This document shows, one piece after another, positions 21,439 through 32,089 of a stretch of DNA of 64,000 nt. Source of the DNA: Gautieria morchelliformis (lineage: Eukaryota; Basidiomycota; Agaricomycetes; Gomphales; Gomphaceae); assembly GCA_015179125.1 (NCBI GenBank), contig WHVA01000122.1:1-64000 (forward strand), read 5' to 3'. The notes below the pieces were generated by a model that saw only the letters and a list, made by a program, of their open reading frames with translations, ran no database searches and was not told the DNA's origin. The translations under genes were made by a program, and so were the position numbers. The stretch's first letter is position 1, and each line of letters opens with the position of its first letter.

Positions 21439-23450
21439 AGAAGGGAAAGGTCCCAATCATTTCTATTGAGGAATCCAAGCTACCTACGTCTAAAGAAGAG
21501 AAGAAGGCCATTCCGGCATCAGTGCCTGTGCCCGGTCGCTTAGTCAGCGAAGAGGCAAAGATCGAAGAAATTGATGAATGTGCACCAGAGGAATATCTTG
21601 AAAAGCTGCAACCTATTCAGGGAGTTGATGACAGACCTAGAGAAGCTGAACCGATAAGGAGAAGCGAAAGGATCCGTCAACAACAAGTGCAGCCGGCCCC
21701 ATCAGGTCCCGTAACAAGATCTCAAACCCAGAGACAAGCTGGCGCACATATGACTACGCTAGCTTACGAGGACGTTGAGGACCATAAAGAAGTTTTATTC
21801 GACCAAGAATTATCCTCCGAGATTGATGGCATCAGTAGCTATGAGTGTGCCATCAGTGCGTTTCTAACCGACGGTCAAAACAATAACAAGGCGCCGGATT
21901 TGAGTCAAATTGAACCTAGCAATGCAGACGAAGCTCTGAATAATCCTATATGGAAGAAATCAATGGACAAAGAGTATGAGGCCCTAATCGACAAGGGAGT
22001 GTGGGAACGAGCCAAACCACCTCCTGGAGCCAATATTGTCGGTAATAAATGGGTCTACCTTTGGAAGCGTAATCCAGAAGGGAAACCAATAGTACCTAAA
22101 TCGAGAATGGTCGCCCAAGGCTTCACACAGAAGTTTGGAGTCGACTATGATGAGACATACTCACCTGTTGCTCGGTTATCCTCCCTACGGATCATATGCG
22201 CCATCGCTGCTAGGAATGACTGGCCTATCCATCAAATGGACGTAGACTATGCATACCTCAATGCTACGTTGCCCGAACCTATTTACATGAAGCAGCCGTA
22301 TGGATATGAGTCTGGAGACAAAGGCGAAGTGCTACTTTTGAAGAAAGCACTCTACGGCCTCAAGCAATCTGGAAGAGAATGGTATAAACGTCTAAGTGGT
22401 GAATTCCACAAGTTAGGATTCACTACGTCAGCCACAGATGGGGCTGTATTTTATAGACGTGGCGGAAAGGGGCATGTGATCATTGCAACAGCTGTGGACG
22501 ACCTTACCATCACAGCTGAGAATCAATCAGTCCTGGACGAAGTCAAACGAGATCTTGCTCAGGTCTTCAGTATGAAAGATCTAGGCGAGATTCATTGGCT
22601 ATTGAATCTCAAAATCGAAAGAGACTGGCAGAAGAAAACTATTGCAATTTCACAACCTGCATACATCGAGAAGATCATCAAAAAATTTAATCTCGAAGAT
22701 GCAAAGACTTATGCTACGCCTCTTGATCCAGCCGTAAAATTATCTAAAGACCAATGTCCTTCTACAGAGAGAGGCAAGAAAGCCATGTCGAAGTTTCCAT
22801 ACAGGCAAGCTATAGGATCACTGATGTGGGCGGCTGTAGCCACTCGACCTGACATTGCATTTGCGGTGTCATTACTCTCGCAATTCCTTGAAAATCCAGG
22901 TGGCACACACTGGAATGCAGTCAAACGTGTCTTCAAATATTTGAAAGGCACGAAGTATTACAAGCTCACACTTGGAAGAAATCAAGACGGCTTGATGGGG
23001 TATTCAGATGCGGATTGGGGTTCACAGAGTCATAGGCGTTCGTATTCGGCATACTTATTTCAGATTGATGGAGGCACTGTTTCATGGAGTTGCCAGAAAC
23101 AGTCGATAGTAGCCCTCTCATCAACTGAAGCCGAATTCGTCGCCCTGACCCATGCGGGCAAAGAGGCTCTTTGGATGCGCCATTTTATTTCTGAAATATT
23201 CCAACCACTGAACAGACCCATCCAAGTTTATTCAGACAATCAATCAGCCATTGCCATCACGTATGGCACCCAACAACACACGAGAACCAAGCACTTCGAC
23301 ATCCGATTATATTTCCTTCGAGATATAATCAAAAATCAACAAGCCAAGCTCGTTTATTTGCCAACCGAACAAATGTTGGCAGATATCCTCACTAAAGGAC
23401 TTCCTAGTCCTAGAGTGAAGATTCTCAACGAGCAAATCGGAATATATTAA
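21435..23450 (+). CDS. Copia polyprotein, part 2: reverse transcriptase and RNase H (671 aa)
   Basis: A charged N-terminal linker is followed by the RT domain (KWVYLWKRNPEGKP; QMDVDYAYLNA; the VDDLTI active-site block near residue 352) and RNase H (GYSDADWGSQSHRRS; IQVYSDNQSAIAI; LADILTKGLP). The frame is open to its stop just before the purine tract and 3' LTR. How it is expressed relative to part 1 is not settled from sequence alone. Confidence 0.92.
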   Translation: MKKGKVPIISIEESKLPTSKEEKKAIPASVPVPGRLVSEEAKIEEIDECAPEEYLEKLQPIQGVDDRPREAEPIRRSERIRQQQVQPAPSGPVTRSQTQRQAGAHMTTLAYEDVEDHKEVLFDQELSSEIDGISSYECAISAFLTDGQNNNKAPDLSQIEPSNADEALNNPIWKKSMDKEYEALIDKGVWERAKPPPGANIVGNKWVYLWKRNPEGKPIVPKSRMVAQGFTQKFGVDYDETYSPVARLSSLRIICAIAARNDWPIHQMDVDYAYLNATLPEPIYMKQPYGYESGDKGEVLLLKKALYGLKQSGREWYKRLSGEFHKLGFTTSATDGAVFYRRGGKGHVIIATAVDDLTITAENQSVLDEVKRDLAQVFSMKDLGEIHWLLNLKIERDWQKKTIAISQPAYIEKIIKKFNLEDAKTYATPLDPAVKLSKDQCPSTERGKKAMSKFPYRQAIGSLMWAAVATRPDIAFAVSLLSQFLENPGGTHWNAVKRVFKYLKGTKYYKLTLGRNQDGLMGYSDADWGSQSHRRSYSAYLFQIDGGTVSWSCQKQSIVALSSTEAEFVALTHAGKEALWMRHFISEIFQPLNRPIQVYSDNQSAIAITYGTQQHTRTKHFDIRLYFLRDIIKNQQAKLVYLPTEQMLADILTKGLPSPRVKILNEQIGIY

Positions 23451-23463
23451 GCTTGAGGGGGCG

Positions 23464-23961
23464 TGTTGGGTGCATTTATGCTCCTGCACCAAAATCAAGC
23501 ATAATATATCCAATTTGTTGTGTGGCCTTCCAATTTCTTCTCACATTGCTCTTGTATTATGCATCCATTTCTCTGGTTATTTTCGAAATTTTCCACTCAT
23601 TTCTTATCTCTCTATTTCATCTTGTTATTCCTACTTTCACAAGCGGCTGCACCCAGCGGAGTCTGAAATGACTTCGACGCGCGAGCCCTTGGGCGCTAAA
23701 GGGCCGGGTAGTAGTACATGCGCAGTGGAACACATTTCCCCCTCTCTCAGTGACCACTAAATTCACTGAGAGAGGCAAGTAAATTAGTCTAGTAATCTTT
23801 GCATTTATTAACCTAGAAATGTTCTGTAGTGAATTGATTTCTAGGTAGTGTATAATATATTTACAGTGACCACTAAATTCACTGAGAGAGTGAATTGATT
23901 TCTAGTCTATTCTTTTGAATAACAAGTCCATACCTACTGCCTATAATTCCTGTCCTCTACA
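23464..23961 (+). repeat. 3' LTR of the Copia element (498 bp)
   Basis: It appears identical to 18704-19201 and is preceded by a purine tract (TTGAGGGGGCG). It is followed by the target duplicate TTGCC, after which the Gypsy A gag resumes. Confidence 0.95.
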
Positions 23962-24504
23962 TTGCCATCCCGGATCAAGGATGAAATTGCCCGCGTCGGA
24001 AAACCAGCCACCCTTACCGACCTCCGCAACCTCGCCCAATCCATCGATTCGCGCTACTGGGAAAGACACTCCGAGATCGCTCGAGAAACTTCCACCCAGA
24101 ACAAGAACGACAAGTCTTCCGACAAGAAGTCTGATAAAGACAAGAAGAAGACCAATTCCGGAAACAACAACTCCGGAAACAACAACAACAACAGTTCCGG
24201 ATCCAACTCCGGCAACCGGAACAACAACAACTCCACCCCTCGCAACAACCAGGCCTCTGGTTCCAACACCAACACCCGGAAGAGCACTCCGGACCTTTCC
24301 GACAAACTTGGGAAGGACGGAAAACTAACCCCTGTAGAACGCCAGCGTCGCATGGACAACAACCTTTGCCTTTTCTGCGGCAAAGGCGGTCATGTCGCTC
24401 GCGACTGCACTTGCGCTTCCACCTCCGCTGCTAAGGCCAAGGGCCGCGCAGCAAAGATGGAAGAGAAATCCGAAGCGGTTCCCGCTACAGATTCAAAAAA
24501 ATAG
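23962..24504 (+). pseudogene. Gag C-terminal part of Gypsy A with zinc knuckle
   Basis: It resumes the gag after Copia (PSRIKDEIARVGKPATLTDL) and has a long Asn/Ser/Gly low-complexity stretch, then the CCHC knuckle CLFCGKGGHVARDC. It ends in an Ala/Lys/Glu-rich tail. Part of a broken element. Confidence 0.8.
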
Positions 24505-24529
24505 TCAGCAGTCCTCCGGCCTCCGCACG

Positions 24530-27500
24530 AGCTGAGGGCTGTGTTGACCCCATTCGTGCGACAAACGAGGTTAAACTCAATGCATCCGCTCTTTCGTCCT
24601 CCGACTCTCTCTCTGTTCCGCTCACTTCCGACACCATTTCCGCACCCCTGTTTACAGCACTGGTCGACTCCGGTTCGACTCATTGTTTCCTCGACTCCGA
24701 CTTTGTTTTGAAACATAAACTTCCGACCCGCAACATTCCGACAGTTCCGCTCCGCCTTTTCGACGGATCTTTCAACACGGGAATCTCCCAAGTTGTGGAT
24801 CTGTCTATCCGTTTCGCTACTGGGGACAACCATGAAGTTATGTTTTACATTACTCCGCTAGACGCTAGCTGTTCCATTGTACTAGGACACAATTGGCTCA
24901 CCCGCTATAATCCGTCGATTAACTGGGCATTGGGTCAAATACAGTTCCGTACCCCGGATCAACTTCCGTCTATTCCGACGTCGTCCGCAAAGATGGCCCA
25001 GGCCTCTTCTGCATCTCCGCTCGTGGATTCAGTTCTGCACTCCGGTCCCACTCTAGCACCTCCGTCCCTCGAAGCTCCTCGAATTGCGCTCGTTTCCGCC
25101 ACCGCTTTCCGCATATTGCAACGGCAAGAAGACACGACCGTTTTCCATCTTCACCTTTCCGACTCGGCTTCAGTCAAGGCTCGTTCCGCCTCGACTTCCG
25201 CTCCGGTCGACATGAGCTCAGTTCCGGAAGAATATCGTGACTTCCTGGACGTGTTCAACAAGGCCAAAGCCGATAAACCAGCCGAACATCGACCTTACGA
25301 TTTGAAGATAGATTTGGAAGAAGGAGCATCTCTGCCCCTTGGACCGATCTACTCCCTTTCGCAAAGTGAACTCCTAACTCTCCGCGAGTTCGTCGATGAA
25401 CATCTCAACATGGGCTTTATCTGCCCTTCGCTTTCTCTGCACGGTGCTCCGGTCCTTTTCGTTAAGAAGAAGGATGGATCTCTCCGCCTCTGCGTCGATT
25501 TCCGCGGACTCAATGCCCTCACTAAGAAGGACAAATATCCGCTTCCATGCATTTCCGACCTACTCGACACTCCCCGCAGGGCGAAGATCTACACCAAAAT
25601 TGACCTCCGGCACGCTTATCACCTTGTCCGCATCCGGGAAGGTGACGAGTGGAAAACCACCTTCCGCACCTGCTACGGTGCTTTTGAGTGGACTGTCATG
25701 CCTTTTGGTCTAACCAATGCTCCCACCGCTTTTCAGCGATTTATGAACGACGTATTTTCTGACCTCCTCGACGTATGCGTCCTAGTCTACATTGATGACA
25801 TCCTCATCTATTCCGACACACCGGAAAAACATCGGGAACATGTCCGCGAAGTACTCCGCCACCTACGCAAACACCATCTCTACACAAAAGCAGAGAAATG
25901 TGAATGGCATCGCGACACGGTCGAATACCTCAGCTACATCCTCTCTCTGACAGGTCTTACCATGGCAGAAGACAAAGTCAAGGCAATTCAAGAATGGCCG
26001 GAACCCCGACGTGTTAAGGATGTATAGTCTTTCCTTGGTTTCGCCAACTTTTACCGGCGTTTCATTTATAATTTTTCCGACATTACTGTTCCGCTCACGT
26101 GTCTCACCAGGAAGGGTGCCCCATGGAATTTCACTCCGGAATGCCGTTCCGCATTTGAAGCTCTCAAATCGGCCTTCACTACGGCTCCCATACTCGGTTT
26201 CTGGATTCCTGATGCCCAACTTGTACTCGAAACCGACGCTTCCGACTATGCGCTAGCCGCCATTCTTTCCATCATTTCCCCTGACGACGGAGAAATTGAT
26301 CCGATCGCTTTTCATTCCCGCACCTTTTCCGCCCCGGAACTCAACTACGACGTCCACGATAAGGAACTACTTGCGATTTTCGAAGCCTTCAAAATCTGGA
26401 GACACTACCTCGAAGGTCCAACTTATCCGATCGATGTTGTAACAGATCATAAAAACCTTGAGTATTTCGCAACTACTAAGATTTTGACTCACCGTCAAGT
26501 CCGCTGGTCTGAATATCTCTCACAGGTCAACATGGTGATTCGTTTCCGCCCCAGAAAGCTCGGAGCAAAACCCGACGCGCTCACTAGACGTTGGGATGTC
26601 TACCCAAAAGAGGGAAGTAGCGACTATGCCAGCGTTAATCCGCACAACTTCCGCCCAGTATTCTCCACTGAGCAACTGGCATCGTCCCTGCGTGCCACAG
26701 CATTGCAGTTTCCGCTACTCCGCGCCTCAATTATTATGGACACCGAGTCTCTCCATTCCGACATCCGTTCCGACCCCATCTCCGCAACCCACCTCGATGA
26801 CCCCACCAGTCCTGGATGGTCCCTCGATTCCGACGGATTTCTCCGGTACAAGTCCCGGATTTACATTCCGGATACCAACGATCTACGACTTCGCGTACTC
26901 CAGCAAAGCCACGATCATCCGCTCTCAGGACACCAAGGCCAAAACAAGACCCTCGACATAATCCGATGTACCTACACTTGGCCCCTTCTCCGCACGATGG
27001 TCCAAGACTACTGCAAGTCATGCACCACCTGTATGCGAACCAAGCCCCAACGTCACAAACCCTACGGCCTCCTGAAGCAACTTCCGATCCTGGAACAACC
27101 GTGGAATTCGATATCAATGGATTTCATTGAGAAGCTTCCTAAGTCATCTGGCTATGATACCATTCTAGTGATCGTTGACCGCCTCACAAAGCAGTCCATC
27201 TTTATTCCGACCTACGACACCATAACATCCGCCCAGCTCGCACAGCTCTTTGTGCTCCACGTATTTTCCAAGCACGGAATCCCTTCCCATGTCACGTCCG
27301 ACCGTGGTTCCAAATTTGTGTCATCCTTTTTCTGCACACTCGGCAAGGCTCTCAACATGAAGCTCCACTTCACTTCCGGTTATCATCCCGAAGGAGATGG
27401 ACAAACGGAACGTACTAATCAGACCCTTGAGCAGTATCTCCGCATCTATTGCAACTACCAACACAGCAATTGGTCCGACCTTCTTCCACTCGTGGAATTT

Positions 27501-28190
27501 GCCTACAACAATGCGCCTTCCGCGACCACCGGAATTTCACCCTTTTACGCCAACAAGGGCTACCACCCGAATCTCGCCATCCACCCTGAACGCGACCTCA
27601 CCTCTGCAAGAGCCCGAGATTTCGTTGTAGAACTTGACGACCTTCACCAACACCTCCAAGAGAACATTACCGCTGCCCAAAAGAGATACCAAACTTCCGC
27701 CGATCGGAAACGCCTTCCGCAACCGGCATTCGAGATTGGCGACAAAGCCTTTGTCAAAGCGGAAAACTTCTGCACTACTCGCCCCTCGAAGAAGCTCTCT
27801 GAGAAATACCTCGGTCCCTACGAGATCATCGCTAAGGCTGGCAGTCGTTCTTTCACCCTCAGACTTCCTGACAATATGCACGCAGTACACCCGGTATTCC
27901 ATGTCTCTATGCTTGAGCCAGCAGTTCCAAACACAATTCCGAATCGAGAACAACCTCCGCCTCCGCCAGTGATCATCAACGGAGAACCGGAATATGAAAT
28001 CTCGGAAATTCTCAACTCCAAGCTCGACAGATGATACCGCTGCCAACTCCAGTACCTAGTCAAGTGGGCAGGCTACGAAAACACCGACGAAGAGACCTCG
28101 TGGATTTCCGCCACGGAACTAGACCATGCCTCTGACCTCATCACTGATTTCCACAAGTCCTATCCTGATAAGCCCAGCCCCATTTCCGTG
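24530..28190 (+). pseudogene. Pol of Gypsy A: protease, RT, RNase H, integrase, chromodomain
   Basis: Domains in order: retropepsin (VDSGSTHCFLDSDF, near 24664), RT (KKKDGSLRLCVDFRGLN near 25465; the YIDDILIYS block near 25790), RNase H (VTDHKNLEYFATTK near 26440), integrase with the HHCC finger (HPLSGHQGQ...C..C near 26920-27030) and core (DFIEKLP; TSDRGSKFVSSF), then a chromodomain (YLVKWAGYENTDEETSW near 28050-28110). This places it among the chromodomain Gypsy elements of fungi. A handful of breaks are present. Confidence 0.9.
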
Positions 28191-28486
28191 CCCTAGTCAA
28201 TTCCGACATCATTTCTGACACCCATTGCTTTCTCACAAGTTTTGAAGTCATTGTTCAAATCCAATTACTATTCCGCTACACTAATTTCCGACGCTCCAAG
28301 AAATATTTACAAGTCATCTCGAACTCACTCCTCCCTCATCGTCTCCGCTTCACCCTCGTTCTCCGCTTCCGCACCCTCTTCCGCATTCCCCATCGGCACA
28401 CTCACCAACTCTGTCTCCACCCTCGTATCCACCACCTGACTCGGACCCGCTTCCACACCATCCTCCTCCTGCATCCTCCACTCCAT

Positions 28487-29558
28487 TCACTCCCGGAGCA
28501 TGTTATTCCGCCACTGGAACTCCCGCTTAATTTGCTCCACAACCGCTGACAAAACTGTCATCTGGTTCTGGAAGCTCAACAGCTGTTGCTGTTGAACCGC
28601 GGACATCTCTTTGAGTGTCTTCCGGATTCCGCGCTGGGATCTCCGGATACCCCTCAGAGATTTGGCGATGTCGAGCAGAGGAGACAGGTCCGCCTTCCCG
28701 GTCACCGGAATCCCTTCCGCCGTCTTCTTCCCGCTCGGCCTTGGTTTTGACTTTGGGGTTTCTGGCCCCTCGGTCTCGACTCTCCACCTCTTCCGCTCCA
28801 CCCTCGCGGAACAACCGTCCACAACGCACCTCCTCTTCTTGTCACGGCACCGATCGCAGGCGGTTTCCTGCGGATTTTCCGACCAGATGCATTCTAGCCC
28901 CTTCACCTCGCATGTGTTGCAGGGCGCCTTTTCTTCTTCCCCGTCCCTTGTCTTCCGTTTCCGGGTCGCGGGATTCTCCGGCCCCAACTCCCAGAGGTCG
29001 ACGATGCGGGCCATCTTGTTCTTCCTGGCCTGTTGAAACTCGTCCGCCCTCCTTTTCCGATCCGCCACAAGGTTCAGCACAGGAACTACTTCCTGTTGCT
29101 TCCCCTTCCCCTCAGTGGATGGCGTGCTTTCCGCGGTATCTTCTGATTCCAGTTCGGAATCGGATTCGACGATTATTTTCTGCCAAGTTTTTTCAGTCAG
29201 TCTCGGGACGATACGCGGAACCCTTCCGACTCACCCGGGATTGTCCCGCCTTCTCAGCCGCGGCCTTGTCTTCCGCAGCTTTTTTGGCCGCGCCCTGTTT
29301 CCGCTGTTCTTCGCGGACACGCGACTCCTCCTCGCGACGTTTACGGTCACGCTCCTCCTTCTCCTTCCGCTCCTGTTCCCGACGCTCCTGTTCCTCACGC
29401 TCTTTCTCTTTGCGCTCCTCCTCCAGACGCTCCTTCTCCTTCCGCGCCGCTTCCTTGGCCTCGCGTTTTTCGGCCAACTCCTTTTGCGCGAGCATATCAG
29501 CAAAGTGTTGTTTCATCTCAGCACTGGTCATTTTGGAGAAGTCGACTGGAGTGCTCAT
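28487..29558 (-). CDS. Antisense accessory gene of Gypsy A with paired CX2CX6C modules
   Basis: It is convergent with pol, between pol and the 3' LTR. The first block, starting at ATG 29558 (MSTPVDFSKMTSAEMKQHF), is an extremely Glu/Lys/Arg-rich predicted coiled coil. The second block (from about 29179 to 28487) has a basic stretch, the modules CNTCEVKGLEC and CDRCRDKKRRC, a basic linker and a C-terminal helical part. A 55-nt stretch with GT and AG ends (29180-29234, minus strand) lies between them and may be an intron. The CDRCRDKKRRC module resembles the fungal Zn2Cys6 DNA-binding motif. A counterpart with both modules lies in Gypsy-1 (1597-1983). Function unknown; a DNA- or RNA-binding role is inferred. 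Confidence 0.65.
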
Positions 29559-29680
29559 GATGGAATAAACAGAAGACGCGTCTTGTTTCCCGCCTATCTT
29601 TCGAACTCCGACGCGTTTGTTCACAGGTCACGTGATTCCGACTTGTGGTCTCGCGGGGCTCGACCTTAGAAGGGAGATAC

Positions 29681-30368
29681 TGTTACGGCCGTTCATTTCC
29701 GACTTCCGACCCTCAGTTCCGCCACACATTCTGCCCCTCCGATATTTCCGCAACACATTCCGTCCCTCCGACATTTCCGACATTCCACCCCTTGTACATT
29801 TCCCTTGTTCTTTCAACTCTATTACTCGGACCCACCGGACCCACCTCACCGTCCATCAAGACCATATATCCGGTCACCCTTGTAGTTCGTTGTCAGATAT
29901 GTTTTCCCGACCCCTTGTTCTTTGCCATTGTTCTACCTTACCCTTAACCCCCCTTGTAGTCCCATTGTTCCCAATAGTTAGTTCCCACACATTGTACTCG
30001 ACTTCCGCTCCCTCCGGAATTTGCTTAGTACCATACCATTACTTGTTGTTCTGCGCTTTGTATAAAACCCCCTCATGTATGTCTGTTATTCTGCAATCAG
30101 ATAATCACCTTCGATGCTTGATTTCCTTCGCTCCATCTCCTGTTCTTAGCACAGCGAGTCTAGCAAGATCTCAGTCTCCCTCAGTCTTCCGTCTTCCGCC
30201 TTCCGCCTCAGTTCCGACTCAAGTTCCGACCAACCTTTGGTTCAGTACTTTCCGACTTCTGACTCAGTTCCGAAATACTTAGGACAATAGTTCATTGGGG
30301 GTGCAACCCATAAGTTGAAGCCGCTGTCCTTTCCAGTTCCGACTTAGCGGAAATCTCGATACGTAACA
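29681..30368 (+). repeat. 3' LTR of Gypsy A (688 bp)
   Basis: It starts TGTTACGG after the purine tract AGAAGGGAGATAC, ends CGATACGTAACA, and is followed by CTGTG. It pairs with 16873-17552, with most differences in the last third. Confidence 0.92.
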
Positions 30369-31570
30369 CTGTGGGCCACTGTCTCTTCAGCGTTTTTCGC
30401 TAGTAGCTCGAGTGCCCGTGTGTGGCGGCGCACGGCTGCAGCTTCTTTACGCTGCCAGTGTGCGACTTTGAGCTCTAAGCTCTCGGTCGTCGTTTCAGAG
30501 TCAGGCTCTGAGGCGACCTGATCCCTAACGATCTGTTGGATCGTTTTATGGCTGTCTGTTGGGGCAGCCGGTTGTTCTTGAGGTTTGTTCCTGAACCTTA
30601 CATCCTGTTCGACCGGGACGGCTGGCGGCAGCATTCGCTGCTTGTCTCGCTCCTTTCGGCGCGGGTCTTTCACGTCGCGACTGTGTTCGTTGGCTGCGGA
30701 CTGTCGCGAGCTCAGGCGAGTTGCGTCACGTTCCCCATGTGGGCGGAGGTCTTCTGGACGTCCTCCAGCATGGCTGCATCTTGCAGCCTGACCTCCTCCG
30801 CCTGGTGGAGTTGATTGCCAATTGCCATTAGGGCGGCGGCGGCGGCGTTGTCAAGCTGCGATGCCAGCTGATCGTGCTTGTGGTGTGTCAGCGTACTTCG
30901 GTGCAGTGCAGCCTGCACCTGTTTGTTCAGGGCCTCTGCCGTCTCGTGGTCGATGGCGTGAGCCCTCGAGCTCTTGCGGCTAGAGCTTGAGTATTCCGAG
31001 TCCTGACCATCATCTGGGGCTCGTCTTTTTTGCCGTCGTCCTCCTTCAGGGACGATCGTCGTCGCTCTACTTCATGAGCGTCGGTTTGAGTCGTGGCTTT
31101 GTGCCCACCTCGACGTTGTTGCTCTACCATCTGATGACGGCGAGACTTCTCTGCCCTTTCCTTTGTCCTTGGGCAGAGACAGATGGGGGGGGCGGCGCCG
31201 GCTCGTTGCCCGGCATCATCTCTTCCTCGGCCATGCTCGACGAGACGTGGTCGGGGTTTTCCTCGTCCTCTACTGAGGGGATGAGGGCGGTGAGATCTAC
31301 AATCTCTCTGTCTTCTATCGTCCTGTTCTCTTGGTCCAGGATAGCATCAGCCGTCGTGTCGCTGGGCTGCGCCTGGGGCGTGGACCTCGAGCTCGTCGCT
31401 CGTGTCCATCTTCGACTGCGTGGGATCATCATGCTCGCAGCCGACAGTAGAAGGTCTACTGGAGGGTCTCAACAATGTTTAGTCGTCGACGCAGTGATCT
31501 TTTTCAAGATTGCTTTGAATCCACTATTGGTTGGTCGCGTGGCGATCAACCGCAGGATAGTTCAAAAAGG
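30369..31570 (-). pseudogene. Gag N-terminal region and leader of Gypsy B
   Basis: Continuing the B gag on the far side of Gypsy A, it encodes a Glu/Lys/Arg-rich N-terminal region (TIQQIVRDQVASEPDSETTT, LELKVAHWQRKEAAAV) closely matching the plus-strand fragment at 45180-45440. Upstream lie acidic and Pro-rich blocks (31432-31124), then an untranslated leader up to the LTR at 31571. Broken fossil. Confidence 0.7.
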
Positions 31571-31782
31571 TGTAAAGATGTCTATCTTAAGCCTTAAATC
31601 ACAAGAGCACGACAGAACTTGACCAATGTGTGGTATTCTGATGCTACATAGTGACAGTGAAGGGTAAGATGCGATGGGGACCGCTAGCCAGTTCCCACGC
31701 ATAAACTATACAGTGGGTCCCTAAGGGGCCCACTGGGATTATGTAATAACTAATGTACATGTAGATACACAGGTTATTTACA
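31571..31782 (-). repeat. 5' LTR of Gypsy B (212 bp)
   Basis: It begins TGTAAAGATG and ends GGTTATTTACA on the plus strand, as 10081-10293 does. It is followed by CGTGG, the partner of CGCGG at 10076-10080, and by the interrupted accessory gene of C. Confidence 0.9.
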
Positions 31783-32022
31783 CGTGGCCCATAAGTGCGC
31801 GGCATAAGCTGCGCAGGTGTCGCAGTCATCCGGGTGGACAATTGCCAGGGCATCTTCCCATCCTATGATCATCCAGTTTTCTTGGTCTACTGGAGCTCGT
31901 AGGATGTCGGCGGCCCCTTGTCTCAGGGCCGTTGAGTGTGTCGTGGATGTTGATGGATCAATGTCCATCCCATCTTTGGGGGGCATCATCTTCATGGGGA
32001 GATGATGGTGGTTTGCTTCCAA
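31783..32022 (-). pseudogene. Accessory gene N-terminal block, Gypsy C
   Basis: The translation (MPPKDGMDIDPSTSTT, then WMIIGWEDALAIVHPDDC) matches the B copy at 12802-12600 almost word for word, including a His-rich leader. The gene is cut at 31783 by the B insertion and resumes at 10080. Confidence 0.7.
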
Positions 32023-32089
32023 GAAGTGATGCGTCTCGGAAAGATCTGAGGTGAAAATTTAACTGCACCGAGGCCGGGGCATCACGTGG

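Larger units (their letters stand above)
18704..23961 (+). mobile_element. Full-length Ty1/Copia element (5258 bp)
   Basis: Two 498-bp LTRs (18704-19201 and 23464-23961) look identical base for base. The element is flanked by TTGCC on both sides (18699-18703 and 23962-23966) within the Gypsy A gag. A GGTTATGGGCCCC-like primer-binding stretch follows the 5' LTR, and a GAGGGGG purine tract precedes the 3' LTR. Coding capacity lies in two long open frames (gag-protease-integrase and RT-RNase H). It looks whole, with at most about one break, and is very young. It is the innermost layer of the nest. Confidence 0.95.
16873..30368 (+). mobile_element. Gypsy A: chromodomain Ty3/Gypsy element containing a Copia element
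   Basis: LTRs at 16873-17552 and 29681-30368 are flanked by CTGTG on both sides (16868-16872 and 30369-30373), inside the gag of B. The LTRs differ by roughly 4% by eye. Parts in order: gag (interrupted by Copia at 18704-23961), zinc knuckle, protease, RT, RNase H, integrase, chromodomain, antisense accessory gene, purine tract (AGAAGGGAGATAC) and 3' LTR. A short LINE fragment lies within gag. It is broken in a handful of places; it is younger than B and older than the Copia element. Confidence 0.92.
10081..31782 (-). mobile_element. Gypsy B: minus-strand Ty3/Gypsy element containing Gypsy A
   Basis: LTRs at 10081-10293 and 31571-31782 differ at about 8 of 212 positions (about 4%, my count by eye). 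The flanks are CGCGG (10076-10080) and CGTGG (31783-31787), an imperfect 5-bp duplication inside the C accessory gene. Reading from the right, parts are gag (31432-30369 and 16872 to about 15600), protease, RT, RNase H, a chromodomain-like block and the accessory gene. It carries Gypsy A (16873-30368) and a Copia solo LTR (12026-12513). It is broken in several places and of middle age within the nest. Confidence 0.85.

Noticed and set aside
24090-24330. Asn/Ser-rich stretch as a prion-like host protein
   Set aside because: It is in frame with the gag zinc knuckle of Gypsy A and is a gag spacer.
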